The notes beneath the pieces are model-generated. The model was given only the letters and a program-made list of their open reading frames with translations, searched no databases and had not been told where the DNA came from. The translations under genes and the position numbers were made by a program. Shown here piece after piece: positions 7,436-15,902 of a stretch of 64,000 nucleotides of DNA (its first letter is position 1; every line of letters begins with the position of its first letter). Location of the stretch: positions 438,007 through 502,006 of the forward strand of contig CALNAK010000021.1 of assembly GCA_937874185.1 (NCBI GenBank), given 5' to 3'. The stretch comes from an uncultured Lactobacillus sp. (GTDB lineage Bacteria > Bacillota > Bacilli > Lactobacillales > Lactobacillaceae).

Positions 7436-9325
7436 ATGGATTTTAATAAGCTTTCAGACGATATTGTCACTTTACTTGGTGGAAAAGAAAATATTGATTC
7501 ATTATCTCATTGTGCAACGAGACTAAGATTCATTTTGAAAGATGATTCTAAAGCAGATTTAGACAAAATAAAAGATTTGAAGGGAGTTTTGGGAGCTACA
7601 TTCGGTGCCGGACAAGCACAAATAATTATGGGTGGTGCAGTCTTAGAATCATTCGATGCCGTCCAAAAAAACTATGGACCATTTGGTTCGGATGATTCGC
7701 CAGAACCAGAAAAGAAAAAAACTAAACGAAATATCAAATCACTCGGATCAGATATAGTTAACTTTATCTCTGGATCAGTTAGTGCAGTTATAACGGGATT
7801 GATTGCCGGTGGGATGATTAAATTAGCAATTTTCTTAATAGAATTATGGATTCCAGCCCTTGCCAATAATGGAACCATGAAATTATTAACAATTGTTTCA
7901 GATGTGCCATTTTATTTCATGCCATTATTTGTAGCCTATGGTGCATCAAAAAAACTATCCATGCAACCTGTTTACCCATTGATTGTGGCTGCAGCATTAC
8001 TTCATCCTGATTTTACAAAGATAGTAGCCAGTGCCGGACAGATTAAAATGTTTGGTGTTCCAGTATTGCTTGTAAATTATTCAAGTACAATGCTTCCAGC
8101 ATTATTAAGTACAGTTGCAGTATTTTATATTGAAAAATTTTATAACAAAGTAATACCAGGAATATTAAAAACTGTCTTTGTTGGTGCCCTAACAATTGTA
8201 ACCGGAATCTTCTTCACCTATACAATTCTTGGACCAGCCGGAACGTATGTCGGATACGGAGTCGTTAAAGCAATTGTTTGGCTTCAGGCCACGGTCGGAC
8301 CAATCTCACTTGGAATACTAACTGGTGTTTTTCCATTTCTCGTAATGATGGGTATGCATACTCTATTTGCTCCAATCATCTTACAAAACTTTTCTACCCT
8401 TGGTTATGATCCGTTAGTTAAACCAGCACTATTGCTACATGTAATTGCCGAAGGTGGAATGGCACTAGGTGTTGCACTACGTGCTAAAGATAAAGATATA
8501 AAAGCAAATGCTTTTAGTATTGGTATCACTTCAATTTTTGCCGGAATTTCTGAACCAGCTGTGTATGGTATTGCTCTGAAATACAAACGTCCAATTATTG
8601 GAGTTGTATCAGGAGGATTTGCTGGAGGAGTTGTCGCCGGACTATTCAATGTAAAAACTTATATGATGACTAAAACTACTATCCTTTCATTACCCGTTTA
8701 TAAAAATACGATAGTTGGAATGGCTCTAGCTTGTATTACAGCGCTAATCGTGTCATTTGTTGTCGCATACGCAGTTGGTATCGATGAACCTGAAACTAAA
8801 AAAAATGACACAAAAACGGACAATAAAAATATATATGCCCCTGTTTCAGGCCAAAGTATTGCATTAGAACAAGTAAATGATGATGTATTTTCTAAGAAAA
8901 TGCTTGGTAATGGATTAGCATTCAAATTATCCGATAAAACTGTCGTCTCACCATTTGATGGAAAAGTTAGTGCGGTATTTCCAACAAGTCATGCAATTGG
9001 ACTAACCTCAAAAAATGGTGTTGAAACGTTGATTCATGTTGGACTTGATACTGTAAGCCTAAATGGGAAAGGTTTTAATTGTTTAGTAAAAATGGATCAA
9101 GAGATAACCGCTGGTCAACAGTTAATTAAACTCGATTTACCCTTTCTTGAATCAACTGGATTAGATTTGACGACAATGTTAGTATTCACAAATTTAAACA
9201 ATAATCAATTGGAAATAAAAGATTATGGGAAAGTTATCGCTGGTAAAAGTATGGTCGCAAAGTTAGACAGCACTGAAGAATCAGATATAAAAACAAATGT
9301 CGTAGAGGGAGCTAGTTATGAATAA
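7436..9325 (+). CDS. PTS beta-glucoside transporter, EIIBCA fusion
   Basis: 629 residues. It takes up a beta-glucoside and phosphorylates it on entry. Order: EIIB (residues 1-80, phospho-acceptor Cys26 in SHCATRLRF), EIIC (about 105-450, ten or so membrane helices, MGMHTLFAPIILQ loop, GISEPAVYGIALKYKRP), then EIIA of the glucose type (about 465-610) with the two active-site histidines at 519 (SHAIGL) and 534 (LIHVGLDT), spaced 15 as in EIIA-Glc. AGGAGGAA precedes the ATG. The 3' end overlaps the glucosidase gene by 8 bases. Cre and LysR-type sites lie upstream. All three domains look intact, so it only needs general EI and HPr. Confidence 0.95.
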   Translation: MDFNKLSDDIVTLLGGKENIDSLSHCATRLRFILKDDSKADLDKIKDLKGVLGATFGAGQAQIIMGGAVLESFDAVQKNYGPFGSDDSPEPEKKKTKRNIKSLGSDIVNFISGSVSAVITGLIAGGMIKLAIFLIELWIPALANNGTMKLLTIVSDVPFYFMPLFVAYGASKKLSMQPVYPLIVAAALLHPDFTKIVASAGQIKMFGVPVLLVNYSSTMLPALLSTVAVFYIEKFYNKVIPGILKTVFVGALTIVTGIFFTYTILGPAGTYVGYGVVKAIVWLQATVGPISLGILTGVFPFLVMMGMHTLFAPIILQNFSTLGYDPLVKPALLLHVIAEGGMALGVALRAKDKDIKANAFSIGITSIFAGISEPAVYGIALKYKRPIIGVVSGGFAGGVVAGLFNVKTYMMTKTTILSLPVYKNTIVGMALACITALIVSFVVAYAVGIDEPETKKNDTKTDNKNIYAPVSGQSIALEQVNDDVFSKKMLGNGLAFKLSDKTVVSPFDGKVSAVFPTSHAIGLTSKNGVETLIHVGLDTVSLNGKGFNCLVKMDQEITAGQQLIKLDLPFLESTGLDLTTMLVFTNLNNNQLEIKDYGKVIAGKSMVAKLDSTEESDIKTNVVEGASYE

Positions 9326-10736
9326 TAAATACGTTGATAAATTTTCAAAAGACTTTTTATGGGGTGGTGCAGTAGCTGCAAACCAAGTAGAAGGCGCATG
9401 GGATGTAGATGGAAAAGGAATTGATTATACAAACTATTGTGTAGGCGGATTAATGGGATATAATCCAGAGAAAGCAAAAAACACATTATATATGCCAGAA
9501 AGAAAGGCAATTGATTTTTATCATACTTATCCTGAAGACATTAAGCTCTTTTCCGAAATGGGATTTAAAGTATTTAGAACTTCACTTTCATGGACAAGAA
9601 TATTTCCCACTGGTGAAGAGACAGAACCAAACGAATTAGGTTTAGAATACTACGATCATTTATTTGACGAACTAATCAAATATAATATTCAACCATTAGT
9701 TACTATTTCCCACTATGAAATGCCAGTAAATTTAATAGAAAAATATGGCAGTTGGCGTAATCGTAAGTTAATAAAATTTTATTTACATTACTGTGAAACT
9801 ATTTTTAAACGTTATAAAGACAAAGTTAAACTTTGGATGCCATTTAATGAATTGAATAATATGCGAAGAAATCCTGAATATGTTGGAGGTATCTTGGGAG
9901 AACACGGTCATGGTAAAATGCAAGCAATCTATCAAGCATCACATAATATGTTTGTAGCTAATGCCAGTGCAGTTAAACTTTGTCACGAAATTATTCCTGA
10001 TTCTAAAGTCGGTGCAATGTATTCATTGAGTAATATCTATCCAAATAATTGCGATCCACAAACGGTTTTTGAAACAATGGATTGTAGAAGAAGATCTTTG
10101 TTCTACGGAGATGTGATGATCAGAGGTTATTACCCTACTTATATTTACCGTTTATGGAACGAAAATAATATACATATAGAAATGACGTCTGATGATTTAA
10201 AATTAATTAAAGAGAACACAAATGATTTTCTTGCCTTTAGTTATTACAGAACAACGACACATGAAAAAGGTCAAAAGTTTTTTGGAGATACCGGTGGGGA
10301 TATTGGGACTCCAAATCCATATCTAAAGACTAGTGACTGGGGATGGCAAATTGATCCAACAGGATTTAGATATACATTAAATGAGTTATGGGATAGATAC
10401 CAAATCCCCCTATTTCCTGTAGAGAACGGATTAGGAGCAAAGGATATCGTGGAAGACGGGAAAATTCACGATCCCTACAGAATGGATTATTTACGTCAGC
10501 ACGTTACAGCTATGAAAGAAGCAATTAAGGACGGAGTTTCCATTATGGGTTATACATGGTGGGGACCAATTGATATGGTATCTGCCGGAACATTCCAGAT
10601 GTCAAAACGATATGGTTTTATCTATGTTGATCTTGATGATCAAGGAAACGGAACACGAAGAAGAATTAGAAAAGATTCGTTTTATTATTACAAACAAATA
10701 ATTGATAGTAATGGAGAAAACTTGAATGAGAAATGA
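9318..10736 (+). CDS. 6-phospho-beta-glucosidase (GH1), first of four
   Basis: 472 residues. It cleaves the phosphorylated glucoside made by the upstream EIIBCA, releasing glucose-6-phosphate and an aglycone or sugar. GH1 signatures: FLWGGAVAANQVEGAWD at the N-terminus, the acid/base Glu178 in MPFNELNN, the nucleophile Glu369 in PVENGLGAKD, and the phosphate-binding region SKRYGFIYVD near the C-terminus that marks the 6-phospho-specific branch. The ATG overlaps the EIIBCA stop (ATGAATAA), with GAGGGAG upstream, so the two are translationally coupled. Confidence 0.95.
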   Translation: MNNKYVDKFSKDFLWGGAVAANQVEGAWDVDGKGIDYTNYCVGGLMGYNPEKAKNTLYMPERKAIDFYHTYPEDIKLFSEMGFKVFRTSLSWTRIFPTGEETEPNELGLEYYDHLFDELIKYNIQPLVTISHYEMPVNLIEKYGSWRNRKLIKFYLHYCETIFKRYKDKVKLWMPFNELNNMRRNPEYVGGILGEHGHGKMQAIYQASHNMFVANASAVKLCHEIIPDSKVGAMYSLSNIYPNNCDPQTVFETMDCRRRSLFYGDVMIRGYYPTYIYRLWNENNIHIEMTSDDLKLIKENTNDFLAFSYYRTTTHEKGQKFFGDTGGDIGTPNPYLKTSDWGWQIDPTGFRYTLNELWDRYQIPLFPVENGLGAKDIVEDGKIHDPYRMDYLRQHVTAMKEAIKDGVSIMGYTWWGPIDMVSAGTFQMSKRYGFIYVDLDDQGNGTRRRIRKDSFYYYKQIIDSNGENLNEK

Positions 10737-10768
10737 ATTTAATTAAAAAATGAATTATCGTAATTAAG

Positions 10769-10819
10769 AAAAGGTAAATCACCTCCAATAATCAAAAATT
10801 GGAAGTAGCTTACCTTTTT
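10769..10819 (+). terminator. Rho-independent terminator
   Basis: AAAAGGTAA ... TTACCTTTTT with an inner CCAAT/ATTGG stem, ending the PTS/glucosidase operon. Confidence 0.8.
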
Positions 10820-10925
10820 ATAATATTATTTATTTCTAATCATTCATAAATATGAAGAAAACAATTGCTATATTATGTATTAAAAAAATCATTTGTCTAA
10901 TCAAAATAATTTTATTAAACTAATC

Positions 10926-12101
10926 CTATTTACTAAAAACTGCTTTTTGAGTTTTATTTTGGGCTTTAGTAACTAAATATTCTCCGTTACTTCTTTCATA
11001 TCCAATATATCTAGCCTTGTAAATATCAAATGCTGTCGTTTGAACAATATGATATTCATATTCAGAATAGTCATGAACTATTACACCATCTGTTAAATCT
11101 TTGACAAACTTATCAGAGAAAAGCTTACCAACATTTTCTTTCTTTGCTTCCTCACGTCTCAAATCAGACTCATAATCTGTTCCCGCAAACGAAAGTTTAA
11201 TTAACTGTTTGTTACGATCCATTAGTTTTTTATTTAAAATTGGGTCATTTTTTACCATTTTATAAAATTTTGCATTTTGTGAATCTAAAAAATCACTATC
11301 AATATTTTTATTTACATCAATAGTTATTTTTTGATCTGTTATGTGATTTCCTGTTTCGTCAGTATTACTTGTTTTTTTCAATTTGAATTTAGTTGGTTCT
11401 TTATATTTAGTATTTTCAGCATGTTTCTTAATTGCATTCCAATATTCAACAAACTGTTTATTTTGAGTATCCCTGTTATAGTAAAAAGCTGACATTTCTC
11501 GGTCAGAAACTGAGTATCTCACTTCAGAGTTTTCAGACTCATTTCTCTGTTCAATAGAGTCATACTTTTTAAAACCCTTGTTATTAAGAAACTTCATAGT
11601 GCTTAATTCGGCATCCGTTGGTGTTTCAGTAGAATCCCCCTTATAAACATATGCAATATAAGGAATTGTTTTAGTTACTATTGATGACCAATCATATTGC
11701 CCAATCCCATCTTTACCATTCAACGCATTCTTTATATTCTTAGGAACATATTCTAAAGACTTTTTATCCTGATTTTTTGCTAAATCAATAATCTGGTTAT
11801 CATTCATTGATGATAATTTTCCTAATGTTATGTTATTATCATTCATTCTATACGTTGATCCTACACCATTCCTAAAAACAATGATTTTATCAACAATTGA
11901 ATCTTTACTGTAACCATCTGCAGTTTCCCAGACATATACCCCTGATGCTTTGGCTTGCTTAACAATTGAAATCTTTTTTGAAACAGCCGCACTAGATTCA
12001 CTCTTGCCACATCCACCTAATAATACAAGTGACATAAACAGTACTAATGTTGCAAGCAGTGTCCATCTACGACCCATATTTATTTCCTTTTGTTTTCCCA
12101 T
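10926..12101 (-). CDS. Lipoprotein of unknown function
   Basis: 391 residues. A lipoprotein signal peptide ends in the lipobox LLGGC, so Cys31 would be lipidated and the protein anchored on the outer face of the membrane. The mature part is lysine-rich and soluble with no family I recognise; it has no solute-binding-protein pattern. Two starts are possible: the ATG at 12101 (after AGGGGGGA) and an in-frame ATG eight codons on (after AAAGGAAA), the latter giving a more compact signal peptide. It interrupts the beta-glucoside island and faces the first PTS operon, with a 315-base upstream region; a link to glycoside uptake is not shown. Confidence 0.75.
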   Translation of the reverse strand: MGKQKEINMGRRWTLLATLVLFMSLVLLGGCGKSESSAAVSKKISIVKQAKASGVYVWETADGYSKDSIVDKIIVFRNGVGSTYRMNDNNITLGKLSSMNDNQIIDLAKNQDKKSLEYVPKNIKNALNGKDGIGQYDWSSIVTKTIPYIAYVYKGDSTETPTDAELSTMKFLNNKGFKKYDSIEQRNESENSEVRYSVSDREMSAFYYNRDTQNKQFVEYWNAIKKHAENTKYKEPTKFKLKKTSNTDETGNHITDQKITIDVNKNIDSDFLDSQNAKFYKMVKNDPILNKKLMDRNKQLIKLSFAGTDYESDLRREEAKKENVGKLFSDKFVKDLTDGVIVHDYSEYEYHIVQTTAFDIYKARYIGYERSNGEYLVTKAQNKTQKAVFSK

Positions 12102-12416
12102 TCTAATCCCCCCTGTTCAAGAAAATTATCTTGAATTGTTTATTTAACTTAATAACCTTATACAAAATATTCCTAGATATTCCCTATTTATCTTCCCTAA
12201 AAGAGTGATTTAGAATTTTAAAGTCGAATTATCCCATAATAAGTTAAAAAGTTTATAAAATACATTATGAACTTGGGAGACGACAGAATTTGTCGTTTGT
12301 AATAAAAATCATGATTATATTTCTTAAATTATATAATTGGTAAAAATGTAACCACGTTTTAACAAAAAATGCATCCAGATCATTAAATGACCTAGTTGCA
12401 TTTTTTAATGGTTTAA
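12102..12416. other. 315-base intergenic region
   Basis: AT-rich spacer between the lipoprotein start and the end of the second GH1 gene. It contains the inverted repeat ACGACA-N5-TGTCGT (12280-12296), which could be an operator or hairpin, and the terminator at 12365-12408. No open frame with a ribosome site was seen. Confidence 0.5.
12365..12408 (-). terminator. Rho-independent terminator of the second PTS/GH1 operon
   Basis: ATGCA...TGCAT stem with an inner TCAT/ATGA helix flanked by A and T runs; works best on the minus strand. Confidence 0.8.
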
Positions 12417-13874
12417 TTAATTAGACACAGATTCTAATTCTTTTCCATTGTTCTTAATTAATTTTCTATACCAGAAAAAACTATCCTTTTTAATTCGGTT
12501 ATAGGTTCCTTCTCCCTTGTTATTAACATCAACGTAGATAAAGCCATAGCGTTTTTCAATATCACCCGTTGATAGTGCTATTAAATCAGTGGCACTCCAA
12601 GGACAATAACCAAATACTTTAACGCCATCTTTAATTGCTTCCTCAACTTGAGCAATATGTTTTTGTAAGTAATCTATTCTATATTCATCATGTACTTGAT
12701 TATCAGTAACTTTATCTTTTGCACCAAGTCCATTTTCAACAATTAGAATTGGTATTTGATATCGATCGTATATGTCGTTAAGGTACGTTCTTAATCCAAT
12801 AGGATCAATTTGCCATCCCCATTGAGATGCCTTTAAATATGGATTTTGTTCACCATTGACCAAGTTAGCAGATACACTTCTACCAGAATTATCAGCTGAA
12901 ACACAGTTAGTCATATAGTAGCTACATGAGTAAAAATCAACAGTGCCATCTTTTAGAATTTGTGAGTCCTTAGGTTCTTGATGAATGTCTATGTTATTTT
13001 CTCTAAAATATCGTAGAGCATAGCCAGGATAATTCCCTCTAACCTGAACATCACTACATAACATATTCTTTATTTGAATATTCAATTGATTTGCTCGCAC
13101 ATCTTCCGGCTTAGGCGTAAGCGGATATGTATACATCGCTGCAATCATACAACCTATTTGGTTATTTAAATTTATTTCATGTCCCAATTTTACTGCCAAG
13201 GCACTTGCCACAAGCTGATTATGCAAACATTGATAGCGAAGATTGGGTGTATTTTTTTTATCATTAATATCCAAGGCAATATTTCCTGAAGACATTATTC
13301 CAAATGGAACTTGAATACAATTAATCTCGTTGAAAGTTATCCAGTATTTAACTCGACCATTGAAATGTTCAAATAATGTTTTTGCATATTTAACATAAAG
13401 TTGAATCATTTCTCTATTTGACCATCCACCAAAATCACCGGACAAACAAAGTGGTCCTTCATAATGTGAAATGGTAACAATCGGTTCAATATTCTTTTGA
13501 ATTAGATAGTCAATAACAGCATCATAAAATGCTAGACCTTCTTTATTTGGTTCCTTATCTGTTCCATGCGGATATATTCTTGTCCAAGCAATCGACATAC
13601 GATATGCTTTTAGGCCAAGTTCAGCAAACAAATCTATATCCTCTTTATAGTGATCAAAAAAATCCACGGCCTGATGAGAACCATAATAATAGCTTGGCTG
13701 AACTCCATCAGTTAGTTCTCTCATACCATTTGAGTTTGAGTGTCTTCCTAATACATCCATCACACTCTTACCCTTGTCGTCCTCATTCCAACCTCCTTCA
13801 ACTTGGTTTGCTGCGGAACTAGCTCCCCAAAGAAAGTTACTTGGGAATGATGACTCATTTGTTTCATTCAACAT
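12417..13874 (-). CDS. 6-phospho-beta-glucosidase (GH1), second of four
   Basis: 485 residues from the ATG at 13874, which follows GGGGAGG by 9 bases; the ATG at 13892 coincides with that site and is rejected. GH1 signatures: FLWGASSAANQVEGGWN, acid/base in WITFNEINC, nucleophile in LIVENGLGAKD, and EKRYGFIYVD in the phosphate-binding region. It overlaps the preceding EIIBCA gene by 11 bases, so it is the second gene of that operon and hydrolyses its product. About 15 residues longer than the other three, mainly around the N-terminal loop (residues 30-60). Confidence 0.95.
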   Translation of the reverse strand: MLNETNESSFPSNFLWGASSAANQVEGGWNEDDKGKSVMDVLGRHSNSNGMRELTDGVQPSYYYGSHQAVDFFDHYKEDIDLFAELGLKAYRMSIAWTRIYPHGTDKEPNKEGLAFYDAVIDYLIQKNIEPIVTISHYEGPLCLSGDFGGWSNREMIQLYVKYAKTLFEHFNGRVKYWITFNEINCIQVPFGIMSSGNIALDINDKKNTPNLRYQCLHNQLVASALAVKLGHEINLNNQIGCMIAAMYTYPLTPKPEDVRANQLNIQIKNMLCSDVQVRGNYPGYALRYFRENNIDIHQEPKDSQILKDGTVDFYSCSYYMTNCVSADNSGRSVSANLVNGEQNPYLKASQWGWQIDPIGLRTYLNDIYDRYQIPILIVENGLGAKDKVTDNQVHDEYRIDYLQKHIAQVEEAIKDGVKVFGYCPWSATDLIALSTGDIEKRYGFIYVDVNNKGEGTYNRIKKDSFFWYRKLIKNNGKELESVSN

Positions 13875-15729
13875 TAAATTGAACCTCCCCATTTGTCTGT
13901 ACTTCTTCTTCTACCGCTTTATATGAGTTGGTATTAGTAATTACAACAATAACAGTTGGGTCGTAACCAGCAGACGATATTTCTTTTACATTCATATTGG
14001 AAAGTGAATCTCCAGCTTTTACAGATTGGCCAACTTTTACTAAAGTTTCAAAATATTTGCCTTTTAGTTCAACAGTATCCAAGCCCATATGAATTAAGAC
14101 CTCAAGACCATCTTTTGTTTTTAAACCAATAGCATGTTTTGTAGGAAAAATAGTTTCAACTTTTGCATCAACTGGAGATGTAATAATATTATCTTCTGGT
14201 TTTACGGCAAATCCCTTACCAAGAGTACCAGCAGAAAAAACATCATCCTTAACATCAGATAGTTTAATCAATTGACCTTTAACTGGTTGTTCCATTTCTA
14301 AACTAAAATTGTTATTAACAGGTTGATTTACTTTTGTCTTTTCATCTTTATTTGACTTTTGATCCTTGAATCCTAATAAATAAACAAATACAAATGATGC
14401 GACAAAAGAAGCAATTACGGTAATAATAGCTGTAAATAAGTTGCTACCCTTACCAATGAAAATTGGAAGTGAAAGAATACTTGGTGAAACAAATGCAATA
14501 GCCTTTAAGTGAATAAGACCAGCAACCATACCACCCACTAATGAACCACCTAACATTCCAATAAAGGGGCGTTTCAGTTTCAAGTTAACACCATAAAGTG
14601 CGGGTTCTGTAATTCCAAACAATGCAGAAATAGATGCACCTAATGCTGTACTTTTCATTTTCTTATCTTTAGTTTTTAGACCAACAGCACTTGCAGCACC
14701 AGCCTCAGCAATATTAGCAGCTAATCCTGAAGGAATTAGTACAGCATCAAATCCCTGAGTAGCAAACATTTGGATCATTAATGGGATAAGCGCATTGTGT
14801 GTACCTGTGAGTACTAAGAATGGGAATAGAACAGCATTTAATCCAACAGCAATCCAACCAAATTGATTCATCAATTGAACAAAGCTATTAAAAATACCAG
14901 TTAAGTATGTAGCAGCTGGTCCAAATATCCATAAAGCGATTGGAGCACTTATTAGCAAAGTAATCATAGGTTTTAAGAACGTTTTAACTAAATTTGGCGT
15001 AATTCTGTCAGAAAATTTATCGACATATTTAATTAAAATGACCGCAAATAGTATTGGTAAAGCCTGACCACTATAATCCATTAGTTGCATGGGCAAATTT
15101 AAGAATGAAGTCATACCATTACCTTTAGCAGCGATAGCAGCAAGTTTGGGATACATCATAATTGCAGCAACAGTCATTGAAATAAATGTATCTACCTTCA
15201 AACGTTTTGAAGCTGTAACAGCAACAAACAAAGGTAGGAAATAATAAATACCATCACCAATTGCATTAAGAACAACATATGTAGGAGAAGTTGCAGTTAG
15301 CACATGAGTACTTACAAGAATGGCATTCAAAACTTTTACCATACCAGATCCAGCGATGACCGGGATGATTGGTGTGAAACATCCAACTAGGATATCCAAA
15401 GCTTTGTCGAAATAATATTTGAATCCTTTTTTCTCTGTATTGTCTGATTCGGCAGAAGTAGTACTTTCACTATTAGATAGATCAAGCATATTATTATCTA
15501 TAATTTCTTTATAAACGCTAACAACGTCCGTTCCAATTACAACTTGATATTCTCCTCCCTTTTCAACAACTTGCATAACACCATCAATATTTTCGATTGA
15601 CTTAGTGTCAGCAAGTTTATTATTAACTAATGTAAATCTCAAACGAGTGTAACAATGCGTTAGATCAACAACATTTTTCTTACCACCAACGTTTTTGATT
15701 ATTAATGAAGCTGCATTTTTAAAATCCAT
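13864..15729 (-). CDS. PTS beta-glucoside transporter, EIIBCA fusion, second copy
   Basis: 621 residues with the same order as the first copy: EIIB with Cys26 in THCYTRLRF, EIIC with the loop LTGTHNALIPLMIQ and ITEPALYGVNLKLKRP, and EIIA with TKHAIGL and LIHMGLDTVELKG. The two EII proteins are clearly diverged (GMHTLFAPI against GTHNALIPL in the substrate loop), so they probably differ in substrate and are not a recent duplication. AAGGAGGAAC precedes the ATG. A near-cre sequence overlaps the promoter region. The AraC-type gene just upstream on the same strand is the likely regulator. Confidence 0.95.
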   Translation of the reverse strand: MDFKNAASLIIKNVGGKKNVVDLTHCYTRLRFTLVNNKLADTKSIENIDGVMQVVEKGGEYQVVIGTDVVSVYKEIIDNNMLDLSNSESTTSAESDNTEKKGFKYYFDKALDILVGCFTPIIPVIAGSGMVKVLNAILVSTHVLTATSPTYVVLNAIGDGIYYFLPLFVAVTASKRLKVDTFISMTVAAIMMYPKLAAIAAKGNGMTSFLNLPMQLMDYSGQALPILFAVILIKYVDKFSDRITPNLVKTFLKPMITLLISAPIALWIFGPAATYLTGIFNSFVQLMNQFGWIAVGLNAVLFPFLVLTGTHNALIPLMIQMFATQGFDAVLIPSGLAANIAEAGAASAVGLKTKDKKMKSTALGASISALFGITEPALYGVNLKLKRPFIGMLGGSLVGGMVAGLIHLKAIAFVSPSILSLPIFIGKGSNLFTAIITVIASFVASFVFVYLLGFKDQKSNKDEKTKVNQPVNNNFSLEMEQPVKGQLIKLSDVKDDVFSAGTLGKGFAVKPEDNIITSPVDAKVETIFPTKHAIGLKTKDGLEVLIHMGLDTVELKGKYFETLVKVGQSVKAGDSLSNMNVKEISSAGYDPTVIVVITNTNSYKAVEEEVQTNGEVQFNVE

Positions 15730-15779
15730 TGTTAATGTTCCTCCTTGTCTTTTCTTATCAACAACTTCATTTTAGGTAA

Positions 15780-15793
15780 TGTAAGCGGTTTAT
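15780..15793. promoter_or_regulatory. cre-like site, TGTAAGCGGTTTAT
   Basis: 12 of 14 positions match the cre consensus. It lies 51 bases upstream of the second EIIBCA start, next to a possible -10 box TAGAAT on the minus strand. Confidence 0.6.
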
Positions 15794-15902
15794 TCTAATG
15801 ATACTGCATATAAATAACTATCATATATTAAGCTATTTAAGAATAGTTTAAATAAAAAAATAAGAAGATTAATATTTGATAGTCAAATATTAATCTTCTT
15901 AT

